Shown: piece after piece, positions 43,870-54,440 of the stretch
Position numbering within the stretch: the stretch's first letter is position 1
Layout of the letters: each line of letters begins with the position of its first letter
Notes under the pieces: model-generated
Seen by the model: the letters and a program-made list of their open reading frames with translations, nothing else
Told to the model about the DNA's origin: nothing
Database searches by the model: none
Made by a program: the position numbers and the translations under genes
DNA from: Pyxicephalus adspersus
Lineage: Eukaryota > Chordata > Amphibia > Anura > Pyxicephalidae
Reading direction: 5' to 3'
Length of the DNA: 64,000 nucleotides
NCBI RefSeq assembly: GCF_032062135.1
Contig: NC_092859.1
Span: 52,267,869-52,331,868 of the forward strand

Positions 43870-44690
43870 AGCATGGCATCATTAGAACACAAAAATACTC
43901 TGCCCATCAAAAACCCCTGCCCTGTTACACTTATCTGTCCGTTTCCCTTCCTTAAACCCTAATTTCTCTGGAACAGAGAGGTGCAGGTAAACAAAATTAT
44001 ATGTGCAGGTGGGGGACACTTGTGGCTAATACCCCCAAACATTCATCGCCCTGGCATCATTACAGCATAAAAAACTCTGCCCATCAAAACACGCTGCTTA
44101 GTTACACATGACTGTACCCTTCCAGTACCTTAATCCCAATTTCATTTTGATGGGCAGAGTTTTTTTATGTTCTAATGATACCATGGGGATGAAATTTTAG
44201 GGGATGTTAGCCACACATGTTTCCCACACGTTTTCAGTTTCCTTTAATTTCCCACACCTTCCCATTCCAGAGAAATTGGGGTTCAAGTATTAGAAGTGGG
44301 CAGTTATGTATAAAAGGGCAGTGTGTTTTGATGGTGGAGTTTTTCATGTTTGATGATGCCATAGTAATTAAATTTTAGTAGGGGGGGGTAGCCAAAGGTT
44401 TCCCCCACTGCACCTACATTTTTGGTTTTGTAAAGCCCACCATTCTAGGGAAATTGGGATTCAAAGAATAAAAGCAGATAGGGTAACATAGTATGACAGT
44501 TATAGCCCCCACCCCAATGCTCCTTTCTATGTAAGTGCCCCTGAGGGGTCCCCAATTTGCATTTTCAATTAAGGACTCCTATGCACACTTACTTTTAAAA
44601 CAGCAACCCTAATGCTGTATTTTCACAAGTTCTTAAACTTCTGATACCAATATCTTAAAATTCTAAAGCTTGGGGACGTATACATGTTTA
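43870..44690. repeat. Array of inverted and direct ~120-bp units, family unknown
   Basis: A unit built of CTCTGCCCATCAAAA, CCC-AATTTC-CTGGAACA, GGTGCAGGTAAACAAAATTA, GTGGGGGA-ACTTGTGGCTAA and TCATTACAGCATAAAAAA occurs in both orientations (for example GGGCAGAGTTTTTTTATGTT at 44153). It ends in a tail with TTTTAAAACAGCAACCCTAA. Related text occurs at 46220-46620 and inside the element at 6223-6891. No protein is encoded. Confidence 0.65.
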
Positions 44691-44989
44691 CAAGGTGATT
44701 TTTTAATAAAAAGCCACAGCACAAGCTCAGATGGAGGATGGCCTGTGTCCCGATCCCATCATATCTGTGCTGTTCTCCCCCTCCCACCTCTCAACAGCAG
44801 CTCAAATCCATACGATAAGAGTCTGGCGAGGGAGGCACAGGAAGCCTATGCTATCTTCAGACAAAGGTATGGAAGGCCTAGTTTCTGAAAGTATTTTTGA
44901 TTCTGCCTGCATTAAAGAGAGGGGGTCTAATTGTTTGCATTAGTCTGATCAAGATTATATAAATCTTGCTATATCCTTAACTTGATAGG

Positions 44990-46230
44990 TTTTCTTCCCC
45001 GAAATGCAGTACAGGAAGGTAACATGCAGGTACGCAATACTCCCAGGGCTCTGGCCAGAAGTCTGCCACATTTATCACCATGTTCATAAAGGTTTCACGG
45101 AATTTAGCAACAAGGGTTGCCTTTGATTTCCCTATGCATAAAGCTGGGTCCATTCAGCTCCAACATCTTTATTTAGGGTTTGGTTATGAAGAATTTCCAT
45201 ATCTTTATTACAGTTAAGGAAGTTAGAAGTTAAGGAGTAAAAGGAAGAAATGTCAGCTTGCCTTTCCTATGTTTTTTTTATCCTGGAGCCCTGCTTAAAA
45301 AGTAACCCCTGTATTACAGATTTGTGAGCTTTCCAAACAACAGTTCAGATCAGTTAGACTGGGCGTTGGTATTAAAATAATGTTTGAGTTCCGAATTGAG
45401 ATTGGACATAACGATCAAATCAGAAAGAAGTGACCTCCAATTCCAGGATCTAGGAGGAGAGTAGGAAAAATCCATGTAAGACTAAAGCATGATCTTAAAA
45501 GGTTACCTGTAGAGAAAAAATACCTATCCAGGAATACATCTGGTGCAGGTGTGAGTAAATAGTATAAACTCTAGTAGATGAATTTAGAATCCACCAGACA
45601 TCAAATAGTTGATGTTTCAGATGGTCTAAAAGAACCGGTTTAAGGGCCTTGATGTGACATTGTTCTAAAAGTACATAGTGAGTGTTTAAGAGATGAGTAT
45701 GTGGGTTTAACTGGCTCCACAGGTCAGCTGTTGCTTTCTCATTACCTTTTGAGTAGTGATGTCTCTTTTTATGTAGCAATCTCATTTCTGACTGCTCTCT
45801 CGGTGCAGCAAAAAAGAAGCCTGAAGATCATGTCTAGTAGGTAGCACACTTCTATCCTCTTCACTTTCCCCTGGAGATGGCGATCGGAATAATAAAGGAG
45901 AGGGGTCCATCGTCAGATCCTTTTGTTCTGCCAGGCTGGAGGGAGACAAAGAACAGCATGCAGGGCTTTGGTGGGAGACTGGGGACTCTCCCTTTGATAA
46001 GCGTGAAGGGGCCATTGCCATCTTGAAGGGTGCTTCCTCCATTTCTGTGTCTGCAGGTCCCAAAGGGTGAAGAAGATACCAATTTCTGGGTAGTAGTGGG
46101 TACCCCCAGGTCCCTTCTCACTTTGTTGTGAACACGACCATTCTTGCAGCATCGATTCGCAGTATGCAGCAGGTTAGTGTGATGTAGGGCAGGAGTCAAG
46201 CCAAGAAGTAGCTTACCTGTCTATGTGCAT
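44990..46230 (-). pseudogene. L1 LINE, ORF1 end to endonuclease end, decayed
   Basis: Minus-strand order from the right: Pro/Ser-rich text with EMEEAPFKMAMAPSRL in the frames 46199-45782 (ORF1-like start), then endonuclease text KALKPVLLDHLKHQLFDVWW followed by INPSTRVYTIYSHLHQMYSW-like sequence (frame 45785-45495, the decayed YSRIDYFL region). Then comes an ELKHYFNTNAQS / RGYFLSRA block at 45400-45270 (endonuclease end and linker). Deletions join these pieces and stops are frequent. It is inactive. Confidence 0.65.
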
Positions 46231-46620
46231 GTGCATTCCCCCAGTTTTTTATGTTCTAATGATGCCATAATGATGAAATTGTAGAGGGAGTTAGCACTGA
46301 CCCGCACTTGCACCTAAAATTTTGTTGACATGCACCTCTTCATTTTAGAGAAATTCTCCAATACAGGTATTGGTATTGGGAAGTTATGTTACCCCAACAT
46401 GCTGTGCTATATAATTTGTCCTGGGAGTCCCCAATTTGTGATTTCAATGTCTGGCTCCTAGGAACACTTGCTTTTAAAACAGCATCCCCAATGTTGTTTT
46501 TTTTTACAAGTTTTTAAACTTGTGACCTCATATCTTTAAATTCTTTACAGCTGGGGGGCTACAGTTTTGTTTTAATTGCTTCAAATTAGGATTTGAAATT
46601 GTTACCACGTGCAATTTAGG
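46220..46620. repeat. Further copy of the 43870-type unit repeat
   Basis: TTTTTTATGTTCTAATGATG, GATGAAATTGTAGAGGGAGT, CACTTGCACCTAAAATTTTG and AAAACAGCATCCCCAATG repeat the units of 43870-44690. It immediately follows the L1 piece. Confidence 0.6.
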
Positions 46621-47059
46621 GGATATGCAAGTTTGAACACAGTAAGTTGTTAGGCTGAAGAATATGACAAGAACCCTTTATACACACACAACTATTAACT
46701 CTGCCCATCATGACGCTATTGCACAAGTCAACTTGTACATGCCTTCGGGTGGGCAAACTTCTTTCTTTGATAGAACACTGGCGCCCATAGAGACGCTACC
46801 AACGGGGACAGAACTTACATACACATATAGGGGTTACATTGGGACAGCCTGTCAGCCACTCATTAAACCTTTTTTCCTGAAATAGAATACTTGCATTTAT
46901 GACTTTCGGAGTTAAGACCAGTCCTAACCAATACTATGATATTAAAATTAGATTCCGCTTGCCCTTATTTAGGCATAATATTTGGGCATTACACTCCTTA
47001 TTGGATTTAGTAGCATGTTAAATGCCCTTGGTCACCTTATTGGAGCCCTGAATGATTTA

Positions 47060-47626
47060 TTAACCTCCCTGGCGGTAAGCGCGAGTTTTACAGTTGGTGA
47101 ACCTATGGGAAGTAATAGTAAATACAGACATACCTGATCCGCCGGCATCCCGCGTTGTCCATTGCCACAATCCCTGTTTTCTTTATTTTTCCTCTGGCGT
47201 TTTCTGCACACGATGAGTCAACGGGGGAGTTCCCGGTGACGTCGGTGCGTGTGTACTTTGCCTGTGGGGCGGGACGGGAAATTCAAAATCCATTTGTATT
47301 GCATTCAATACAAAATACCTGTATTGAATGCAATACATTGGATTTATATGTGTAAAAGCAGTACATTGTCTTTCATGAACATTTATTTTACAGTATAATA
47401 TAATAATATGAATTTAATATATTTTTTTTTAATTTAAAAAAAAATAAAATAAAAATAAAAAATATATATTTTTTAATGTATTTAATTTATTTTTACATGA
47501 TTTTGTGTTTCAAACTTTCGTATACTCATACAATTATATTATACTGTAAAATAAATTTTCATGAAAGACAATGTACCGCTTTTAGACATAAAAAAACGAA
47601 AAGAAATGAACTGCAAGGGAGGTTAA
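47060..47626. mobile_element. piggyBac-type MITE, 567 bp with TTAA ends
   Basis: TTAA at 47060-47063 and 47623-47626 bound ends CCTCCCTGGCGGT and (opposite strand) CCTCCCTTGCAGTTC. The left third is GC-rich with several CpG. The centre holds a ~45-bp inverted repeat around TACATTGTCTTTCATGAA (47366) and TTCATGAAAGACAATGTA (47558), separated by pure A/T. No transposase. Confidence 0.8.
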
Positions 47627-47984
47627 TGGAGTCAAAAATATGAAAGTCATACCTTCACTACATTATTTTCATTTAAAAAAATAATGGCTGCTGTGTGCAG
47701 CTTGTTTAAAATGACCTCCCTTAATTTAATTTTAATTATAGACCTTAATAAAGGACCTTTAATAATAATTCTTGATGGGACGAGAGTTTTTGTGTGGTTG
47801 AAGGCTTTTTTTGTGCACCTCCTCTTTTATGCTTGATGCATCAAGTATAGGAGGCATCAGGTATGAGATTTTGGAGATTTTAAATATACAATACAAAAAT
47901 CTGTACATATTCTGTATATGTTTTTTGAGAAATCCCCAAGGAGGGTTTCTCCCTTTTTATAGAGAAAGAGTATGGTATATACCA

Positions 47985-48480
47985 GGGATGAGCAGGCAAA
48001 TTTATTAAATTCGGTCTTGCGGCGAATTGAGCCCTTCTCGCTTACCAAACATGTAGGCGAGAACGGCCTTTGTAAATTCGGCCGGCAAGACCAAATTTTT
48101 GGGACCTGCACGACCAGTCAGAGGAGCGGAGCTGATTGCTCTTGCAGCTCTTTACTAGTTGTATGTGTTCTTGGATAGAGTTTAGAGAAACTCTATTCAG
48201 GAACACATACTACAGAGCGGCAACAGCAATCAGCAACCCTGATTGCTGTTGCAGCCCTGTACTATGTGTTCATGGGTGGAGTTTCTTTATCCAGGAACAC
48301 AGTATGAGTCTCACCGCCGGCTGCTCCTGAATGAATGCAGCGGAATGAATGCGGAGGATTTTTCCCACAGCTGCGTTCATTCATAAACGCAAGCCGCATG
48401 ACTTATTTTGAGAGGAGTATTGCGGCTGCATTTATGAATGGAGCCATGACAATCCTCCTTTCAGTGAGAGATCCCCTGCA
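47985..48480. repeat. Hairpin-rich repeat
   Basis: Nested inverted repeats: GTATGTGTTCTTGGATAGAG (48160) against CTCTATTCAGGAACACATAC (48194); GGTCTTG-CGGC against GGCAAGACC flanking CTTCTCGCTTACC/GGCGAGAA (48013-48095); GCTGCATTCATTC types near 48330-48440. Related to 41690-42100. The open frames are not genes. Confidence 0.55.
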
Positions 48481-48559
48481 CTACAGGTCAGAATGAGGGC
48501 TTGCCTTGGAATGTTAACTCTGAGGGTATGAACAGTTTTACTTCTATTTGTACAGCATA

Positions 48560-48807
48560 AGCAAACACCCGGACATGGACCAGGTGGTCTAGTAACCCTC
48601 TAGACTTTTCCCTGACCAGCTCAAGGACACCCAAGATTTAACATTCAATGGATCTCATAAGCAATCGCCTGCTTGTGGGCCTCAGGGATCTGATATGGCT
48701 TCAGCCCAACACTTTTTCAGAGTGATAACCTCTGAGCAACATGGGACAATTCCCTAGCAATATTTTTTGCTGATTTGTGGTGTAGAGGTACTTCCTCAGG
48801 ATACCTT
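48560..48807 (-). pseudogene. Older Ty3/gypsy: integrase core end and RT N-terminus (left part)
   Basis: On the minus strand the text directly left of the chromodomain gypsy reads PEEVPLHHKSAKNIARELSH, the continuation of an integrase core begun at 53430-53411 on the other side (ILDYATRY). After a stop it passes to LKPYQIPEAHKQAIAYEI (about 48710-48650), which resembles the start of gypsy reverse transcriptase (KPYRIPEARRQAI). The order integrase then reverse transcriptase means this host copy is itself rearranged or tandem. It is decayed. Confidence 0.7.
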
Positions 48808-49525
48808 TGTCACGGCTCCACAAGGGCAAGTGGTGGTCCCACTGTGTCATCAACCCTGTGGGTGGAGATGTGCACAGGGGGCAGGGTCTAAGCCGTAGCT
48901 TGGTCTTCTCCAGAGCCTCTGAAGCTAAGGATGTTGTGCGGCAAGCTACTGCCAGGTTGCGGCCCCTGTGCCCACCATGGCAGGTGACTGGTAATAAGCT
49001 GGAACCAAAATGTAGTGCAAAAGGGAAATCCAAGAGAGTAGTCAGACGAGCCAAAAGGTCAGGGCAGGCAAGAGGCCAGGGCAGACAGCGAACAAGAGTA
49101 GTCAGGAAACAAGCTGGGGTCAGTACAGGAAGTATCTGGAACAAGAGAAACGAACAACAGGAACCTGGAAGCAGAGCCAATGGAACTCCTTGTTCAGGCA
49201 ACTTCCTGTTGCCAGGTCCCTTCTTTAAGAAGGGAATGTCAGGTGATGGGTGTGTATCAAGTTACCTGCAGACATCAATCCCACCAGCACAGGGAGTGCT
49301 GTTGCTGAGATAATCTCAGATGTTTGCCAGCAGAGGAAGTGCGTCTGCAAGATTACTCTGGTTCTCTGAGGCAAGAGAGCAGCTAACAGAGAATCACCTG
49401 ACTTGGAACAGGAAGTATGAAAAGTGTTGGATCCAGAGGCAGTGATGGTGCTGGCAGCAGGGAACTGCAAGGAGGGTGAGCAAGAAGGAGGCACAGATGA
49501 TTTGGACCTGTGGGGATCTGTGACA
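48808..49525 (-). mobile_element. 3' LTR of the chromodomain gypsy, 718 bp
   Basis: Read on the minus strand it starts TGTCACAGATCCCC at 49525, right after the purine tract GGAAGGGAGGTAC, and ends CCGTGACA at 48808. From 49022 to 49525 it parallels the 5' LTR at 52896-53410 with scattered mismatches, so the copies have aged since insertion. The open plus and minus frames over it are not genes. Confidence 0.8.
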
Positions 49526-51040
49526 GTACCTCCCTTCCTAGGGCCCCACTCCCCCGAACCCACCCCGGATTGTCGGGAAACCTGGCATGGAATTCCTTGA
49601 GTAGGCAGGAGGCATGGAGGTCTTTTAGAGTGACCCAGGAACGTTCCCATGGACCAAAGCCCTTCCAATGTACCAGGTCCTGTAGACAACCTCGGACAAG
49701 CCTGCAATCCAAGATTTATTCAACCTCGTACTCTTCCTCAGAGGCAGCAGAATGTAATGATCAGGGGTCAGGCTTGGAGTACAGTGGGTGAAACAGCAAG
49801 CAGACACAGGCGGAAGCAGTCCTCCAGGATCTATGCACAAGCAGCAGTAACAGATAAGGAGCAAACACAAAGCACAAGCCGAGGTCGGTAGCCAATGATG
49901 TAAGTTGGAGTGCGAGGAAGAGTAGTTGTTTAAACAGCAGCCAAGGGTCGGTACACAGATTTGGAGAGCACAATGTAACAGTAGCAGGAAGAGCAAGTTA
50001 TTGGCAGAGCACAATAATCTGGCAACAGGAAGTTCAAAGACATGGCTTAAATAGGAAGTTCATGGGAGGGGCCAGGAGTTCAAGGTTCAGCAAGATACTA
50101 AGTATCAAGGTATTTTTGTCCAAGGAATCCAACAGAGTGCAAAAGGCAAACCCTCAAGTGGCGCATTAGACAGAGCTGCAGCCAGACAACGAAGCATCCC
50201 TGGGTTCAAGTCCTAACACAGAAACAGGGCCAGGAGGGATGTATTTCTCAGAAAATCTGTTAAGAACAACAGGTTTAAGCAGGGAAACGTGAAATGTGTT
50301 ATGGATCTCAAGGGATGGAGGCAGTTTCAACTAAGTGACGGGGTTGACCTGGGACAAGACAGGAAATGGACCGATGAAGAGAGGTGCAAACTTGAGAGAG
50401 GGCACTCGCAAGCAAATATGCTTGATGGAAAGCCAAACCTTGTCACCGGGGGACAACTGGGAAGCAGGAGCTCTCTTCTTGTCAGCCCATCTTTTGTAGC
50501 GTGCAGAGGAATGTAGCAAGGCTTCTTGGGCTTGTTTCCAAACCTGCTGGAAGTGATTAGCACGAACGTCTGACACGAAAGAGACAGGAATCCGGAGATG
50601 AAGACCAGAAACAATAAAAAAGGGAGACATACCTGTGCATTCCCTGACACGACTGTTGTGGGCAAGTTCAGCCCATGGCAGGAGTTCCGACCAGTCATCC
50701 TGCTGGGGAGTTGGTATAAATAAGCAAGTATTGTTCCAGCCCCTGAATATTTCTTTCTGTTTGCCCATGGGTCTGAGGGTGATAGGCTGAAGAGAAGTCT
50801 AACTGGATCTTTAGATGGCGACAAAGAGCCCTCCAGAAGCGAGAAGTGAATTGTACACCGCGATCGGACACTATGTGGGAAGGCAAGCCGTGTAAGCGAA
50901 CAATTTCTTTGAATAAGATCAAAGTCCCTCACACATCTTGCTTCAGATCCGGCCACCAGTACCTGCGGCTAATTAGTTCAAAGGTCCTCTGTTGCCCGTG
51001 ATGCCCAAGCAGTCATGCCCCTATCGAAGGACCAATGAAC
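49526..51040 (-). pseudogene. Integrase and chromodomain of the chromovirus, split by solo LTR
   Basis: Minus-strand text reads EIVRLHGLPSHIVSDRGVQF then TSRFWRALCRHLKIQLDFSS and AYHPQTHGQTER (50905-50760), the integrase core with its D and HPQT-GQTER motifs. It continues with LLPWAELAHNSRVRECTGMS and LSPGDKVWLS (50690-50440), the GPF-type C-terminal region. After the solo LTR, EEEYEVE, a stop, then LVRGCLQDLVHWKGFGPWER and FHARFPDNPGW (49735-49570) form the chromodomain. The zinc-binding H2C2 domain near 51000 is mostly deleted. It would insert cDNA and target chromatin in an intact relative. Confidence 0.85.
49753..50218 (-). mobile_element. Solo LTR, 466 bp, inserted in the chromovirus integrase
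   Basis: It is bounded by TGTAATGATC and GTCCTAACA (TGTT...TACA on the minus strand). The target duplication CAGAA is perfect on both sides (49748-49752 and 50219-50223). Minus-strand TATTTAAG at about 50055-50048 is a promoter-like box. With the LTR and one CAGAA copy left out, the host text is continuous from GPVS to SEEEYEVE. A GGTTCAAGTCC near 50203-50213 is coincidental and is not a tRNA. Confidence 0.9.
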
Positions 51041-52300
51041 GCTAGCTTTTTTGAACAAGGGTCTTTACTGGTGGAACTCCAAACAGCTGGGCTGGGGCCG
51101 TGGGAACGATTTGAGCCGAGTCTATGATGAAGGCTGGTTCCACTTCAGGATTTTCCTTCCCAAAAGAACGAGAAAGGTGATTTGCCTTTACATTTTTGGG
51201 ACCCGGTCGATAGGTGAGTACGAAATTGAACCTTGACAAAACAGAGCCCAGCGGGCTTGATGGGGGTTCAAACGTTGTACAGTCTGAAGATACTGTAAGT
51301 TCTTATGGTCTGTAAAAATGGTCACAGGTTGGTGAGCTCCCTCCAGCAAATGGCACCATTCTTCAAGGGCAAGCTTGACAGCAAGAAGCTTCCTGTCTCC
51401 GATGCCATAATTTTTCTCAGCTAGAGAGAATTTCTTAGAAAAGAATTCACAGATCCTTACCTTGCCGGAAGCATTCTTCTGAGACATCACTGCACCAACG
51501 CCAACAGAGGAGGCATCCACCTCCACAAAAAAGGGCTGAGAAGTGTCTAGGCGCACCAATGCCGGAGCAGAGGCAAAAGCTTTCTTTAAAAGTCTAAAGC
51601 CCTGGAGAGCCTTGGAAGACCAGGCTTTAGAATTGCTCCCTTTCTTAGTCATTGCAGTAATGGGCGCCACAAGGGAGGAGTAGTCTCGGATGAATTGTCT
51701 ATAATAATTGTCGAAGCCCGGGAACCTCTGGATGGGCTTTAGTCCAAAGGGTTGTGGCCAGTCTATAATGGCTGTGAGTTTGGCAGGATTCATCTGCAAA
51801 CCCTCAGCAGAAATGATATAGCCCAGGAACAGAACTTCAGGGCGCTCCAAAAGGCATTTCTCCACCTTGGCGTACAGTCTGATTTGCCACAGCCATTGCG
51901 TGACTGTTTTGACATGGTCTTGATGAGAGGATAGGTCCTTAGAGTATACCAGGATATCATCCAAATAGACGATCACGTAATTATGTAACAAGTCCCAGTA
52001 GACATCATTCATGAAATCTTGGAATACAGCTGGGGCATTGCAGAGTCATAATGGCATACCTAGATATTCATAGTGGCCATCTCGGGTATTGAAGGCTGTC
52101 TTCCATTCACCGCCCTTGTGGATGCAAATCAAAATATAGGCACCCTGCAAATTTAGTGAAGACAGATACCCCTTGGAGACGATCAAATAATTCAGTGATC
52201 AGAGGGAAGGGATATTTATTTTTAATGGTGATGTTGTTGGGACCCCTAAAGTCAATGCAAGGGCGTAAGAATCCATCCTTTTTTTGAAAGAAGAATACAG
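51041..52300 (-). pseudogene. Reverse transcriptase and RNase H of the chromovirus
   Basis: The minus frame ending at 52107 supplies the fingers: [20 protein letters not shown] then [20 protein letters not shown] (about 52330-52200). The frame 52012-51188 supplies the palm and the rest: YVIVYLDDILVYSKDLSSHQ with the YLDD catalytic box (about 51975), FLGYIISAEGLQMNPAKL, then RNase H with FFVEVDASSVGVGAVMSQ and KLLAVKLALEEW, TIFTDHKNLQYL. A frameshift near 51230 moves the end (TYRPGPKNVKANHLSRSF) to the frame 51239-51042. This 274-codon stretch is the best preserved part of the element. Confidence 0.9.
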
Positions 52301-52599
52301 CCCCTGCTGGAGAGGAAGATTTATGAGTGAAGCCTATTGCCAAATTCTCCAGGATGTATTCAGACATGGCTTTGGTCTCAGGAATAGAGAGAGGGTAGAC
52401 TCTGTCACGGGGAGGGGAGGCACCAGGAAGGAGATCAGTAGCACAACCATAGGGGTGATGAGGTGGGAGAGTCTCAGCCTGATTTTTTGCAGAAAACATC
52501 CTGAAATTCCCAGTATTGTTTGGGTAGCCCAGAGACAGGGCATGTGGCAGTGGAGTAAACCTGCCGGACAGGGAGGATTTGAAAAAGGCATTTCTGAAA

Positions 52600-52895
52600 G
52601 CATGTGCTGCTCTACGAGAGTATGTCTCCAGATCCCCATTCGATGATGGAGGCTTGTTTGCGTAGCCAAGGTAAGCCCAACAAGACAGGATGAATAATCT
52701 TGGGTACCGCCAAAAAGGAAATTGCCTCGATGTGCAGGGCCCCAAGTTTGATGTCGAGTGGCACCGTGGCATGCTGGATGTTGTCCGGTAAGGCTGTGCC
52801 ATTCACCACAGAGTCCCCCAATAGCTTAGATAGGGGCACCACAGGAATATTGTAATCAGAAACTAATTGTTGATTAATGAAGTTCCAAGAGAACA
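52600..52895 (-). pseudogene. Aspartic protease C-terminal part of the chromovirus
   Basis: The minus-strand text NFINQQLVSDYNIPVVPLSK, then [20 protein letters not shown] and EWGSGDI, is the end of a gypsy protease, with the LLGLPWL motif. The active-site DSG just upstream is missing, because the deletion joining the LTR begins there (near 52895). A stop follows the domain. Confidence 0.8.
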
Positions 52896-53410
52896 GGGAA
52901 ATCCAAGAGAGTAGTCAGACAAACCAAAAGGTCAGAGCAGGCAGCGAACAAGGTTGGTCAGGAAACAGGCAAGAGGTCAGGGCAGGCAGCAAACAAGAGT
53001 AGTCAGGAAACAAGCCGGAGTCAGTACGCAAAGAATTTTGAACAGGAGAAACAAACAACAGGAACCTGGAAAAAGAGCCAAAGCAACTCTTAGTTCAGGC
53101 AACTTCCTGTTGCCAGGTCACTTCCTTAAGAGGGGAATGTCAGGTGATGGGTGTGGATCAAGTGACCTGCAGACATCAATCCCACCAGCAGAGGGATTGC
53201 TGTTGCTGAGATAATCTCAGGTGTTATTCAGATGTTTGTCAGCAGAGGGAGTGCATCTGTGGAATACTCTGGTTCTCTGAGGCAAGGGAGCAGCTGACAG
53301 AGAATCACCTGACTTGGAACAGGAAGTATGCAGAGTGTTGGATCCAGAGGCAGAGATGGTGCTGGCAGCAGGGGACAAGGTTGTCACAGACCCTGCGGGG
53401 ATCTGTGACA
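52896..53410 (-). mobile_element. 5' LTR of the chromovirus, truncated
   Basis: This parallels 49022-49525: both share GAAATCCAAGAGAGTAGTCA, CCTGCAGACATCAATCCCAC and GAGAATCACCTGACTTGGAA. The portion equal to 48808-49021 is lost with the leader and gag. The outer end shows AAGGTTGTCACAGA and its inverse CTGTGACAACCTT within 53378-53415, a small extra palindrome at the element edge. Confidence 0.8.
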
Positions 53411-54440
53411 ACCTTGTTGCATAATCTAAGATTACCAGAAGTATTGGTTTCCACTAGCAGACTTTACCAGATGCCCTGCTAGTTCCATTGTGATCCTTTC
53501 AAAGGTTATCTCAACAAAAGGTACTTTGGGGCCTCGGTAGTTAGGTGCAGGAGATGCCAATTGACATTCAAGGCATGGCCTACAATAATTCTTAAACCCT
53601 TAAAAACTCCAGACCAATAGACCCTTCTCAGGACCTGCTGCTGTGTTTATTCCATAGTAAGGTGACCTCCAAGCAGATGTCGTAGTGCTAAGTAAACTAC
53701 AACCCTGCGGTTTGAGTGAGCTAACCCATTCAAAGTGTCTATACAATACGAGGTCATGATTTACAGCAAAGTGGGAGTAACTATTTCCAACATCCTCCAA
53801 CTGTGGCACCCCATTTATCAAGAGTAGAACCCCATAACTGGCCTGTGCCAAGCTGGTCTCAAGAGAATTCTAGATGAGGCAGAGGGGGCTCTTCCTGCTC
53901 CTTCCTGTCGTCTGTGAACACCATTGAGGAAGAACTGTCTGGTTCTAAATGAGCCACTGTTACAGCTTATTTTAGTGTTTATACTCCCAGATTTTGACTC
54001 CTGATGCCCATCTCTTACAGCTCCTCCACAACTTCCAGAACAGGTAAAATCCCAGGTCAAAACAGCAATATTAAGAAGTTAGGAAGTCTGACATGCTCTG
54101 TCTGACTGGTCAGTCTCATTGAACTAGTGCTGTTGTGTAGTTCTTGACATCCCTGTGGCAACACTGTAAAGCAATAGGTTGTCCTCAGGGTGACCAGACT
54201 TAGGGCATGGGCAGTATTTTCCCCCAGATTGATTGTAGCCATATGAACATCAGGTGTAAAAATATGCTTGTCGGGCAGTAAAATTACACCTGATGGGCTT
54301 TGTCACATTCCATTGGAAAAACAACCGAGGGAAAATTAGCTGCCACATGACCTGGTTCCTGACAACACCAGCAGTTAGGTTGACTCAATTTCTGTAAAGC
54401 AATTCCAGAGAAGCTAACTTGCTACATTGGTTTCTATCTA
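53411..54440 (-). pseudogene. Older Ty3/gypsy host copy, right part
   Basis: On the minus strand near 54385-54340 PNCWCCQEPGHVAANFP is a gag zinc knuckle (C-x2-C-x4-H) lacking its last cysteine. Near 53690-53440 the integrase zinc-binding region appears with shifts: YLALRHLLGGHLTME, QQQVLRRVYWSGVFKGL, then a CPECQLASPAPNY-equivalent. The text ends GNQYF...ILDYA at the chromovirus edge and continues at 48807. Protease and most of reverse transcriptase are missing. The frames at 54060-53818 and 53851-53600 are shadows. Confidence 0.7.

Larger units (their letters stand above)
48808..53410 (-). mobile_element. Chromodomain Ty3/gypsy element (chromovirus), complete insertion with 5-bp duplication
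   Basis: Both outer ends carry TGTCAC/GTGACA and are flanked by ACCTT (48803-48807 and 53411-53415). On the minus strand the order is truncated 5' LTR, protease, reverse transcriptase, RNase H, integrase, chromodomain, purine tract, 3' LTR. Gag, primer site and leader are deleted at a junction near 52895. A solo LTR sits at 49753-50218. Frames are broken many times, so it is inactive. Confidence 0.88.

Noticed and set aside
48690..48807. Start of a gypsy gag of a tandem second element
   Set aside because: First read as gag, but the ACCTT duplication and the join to 53411 show it is integrase-core text of the older host element.
48701..49313. Frames of 166 (minus) and 168 (plus) codons
   Set aside because: Both run over the gypsy 3' LTR and its edge; neither is a protein family, and they mirror each other.
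49225..50014. Several minus frames of 109-160 codons
   Set aside because: They mix LTR, chromodomain and solo-LTR sequence; only the chromodomain stretch is real protein text.
50161..50218. tRNA-like text with a GGTTCAAGTCC B-box
   Set aside because: It lies at the edge of a 466-bp solo LTR with a perfect CAGAA duplication, and no cloverleaf fits around it.
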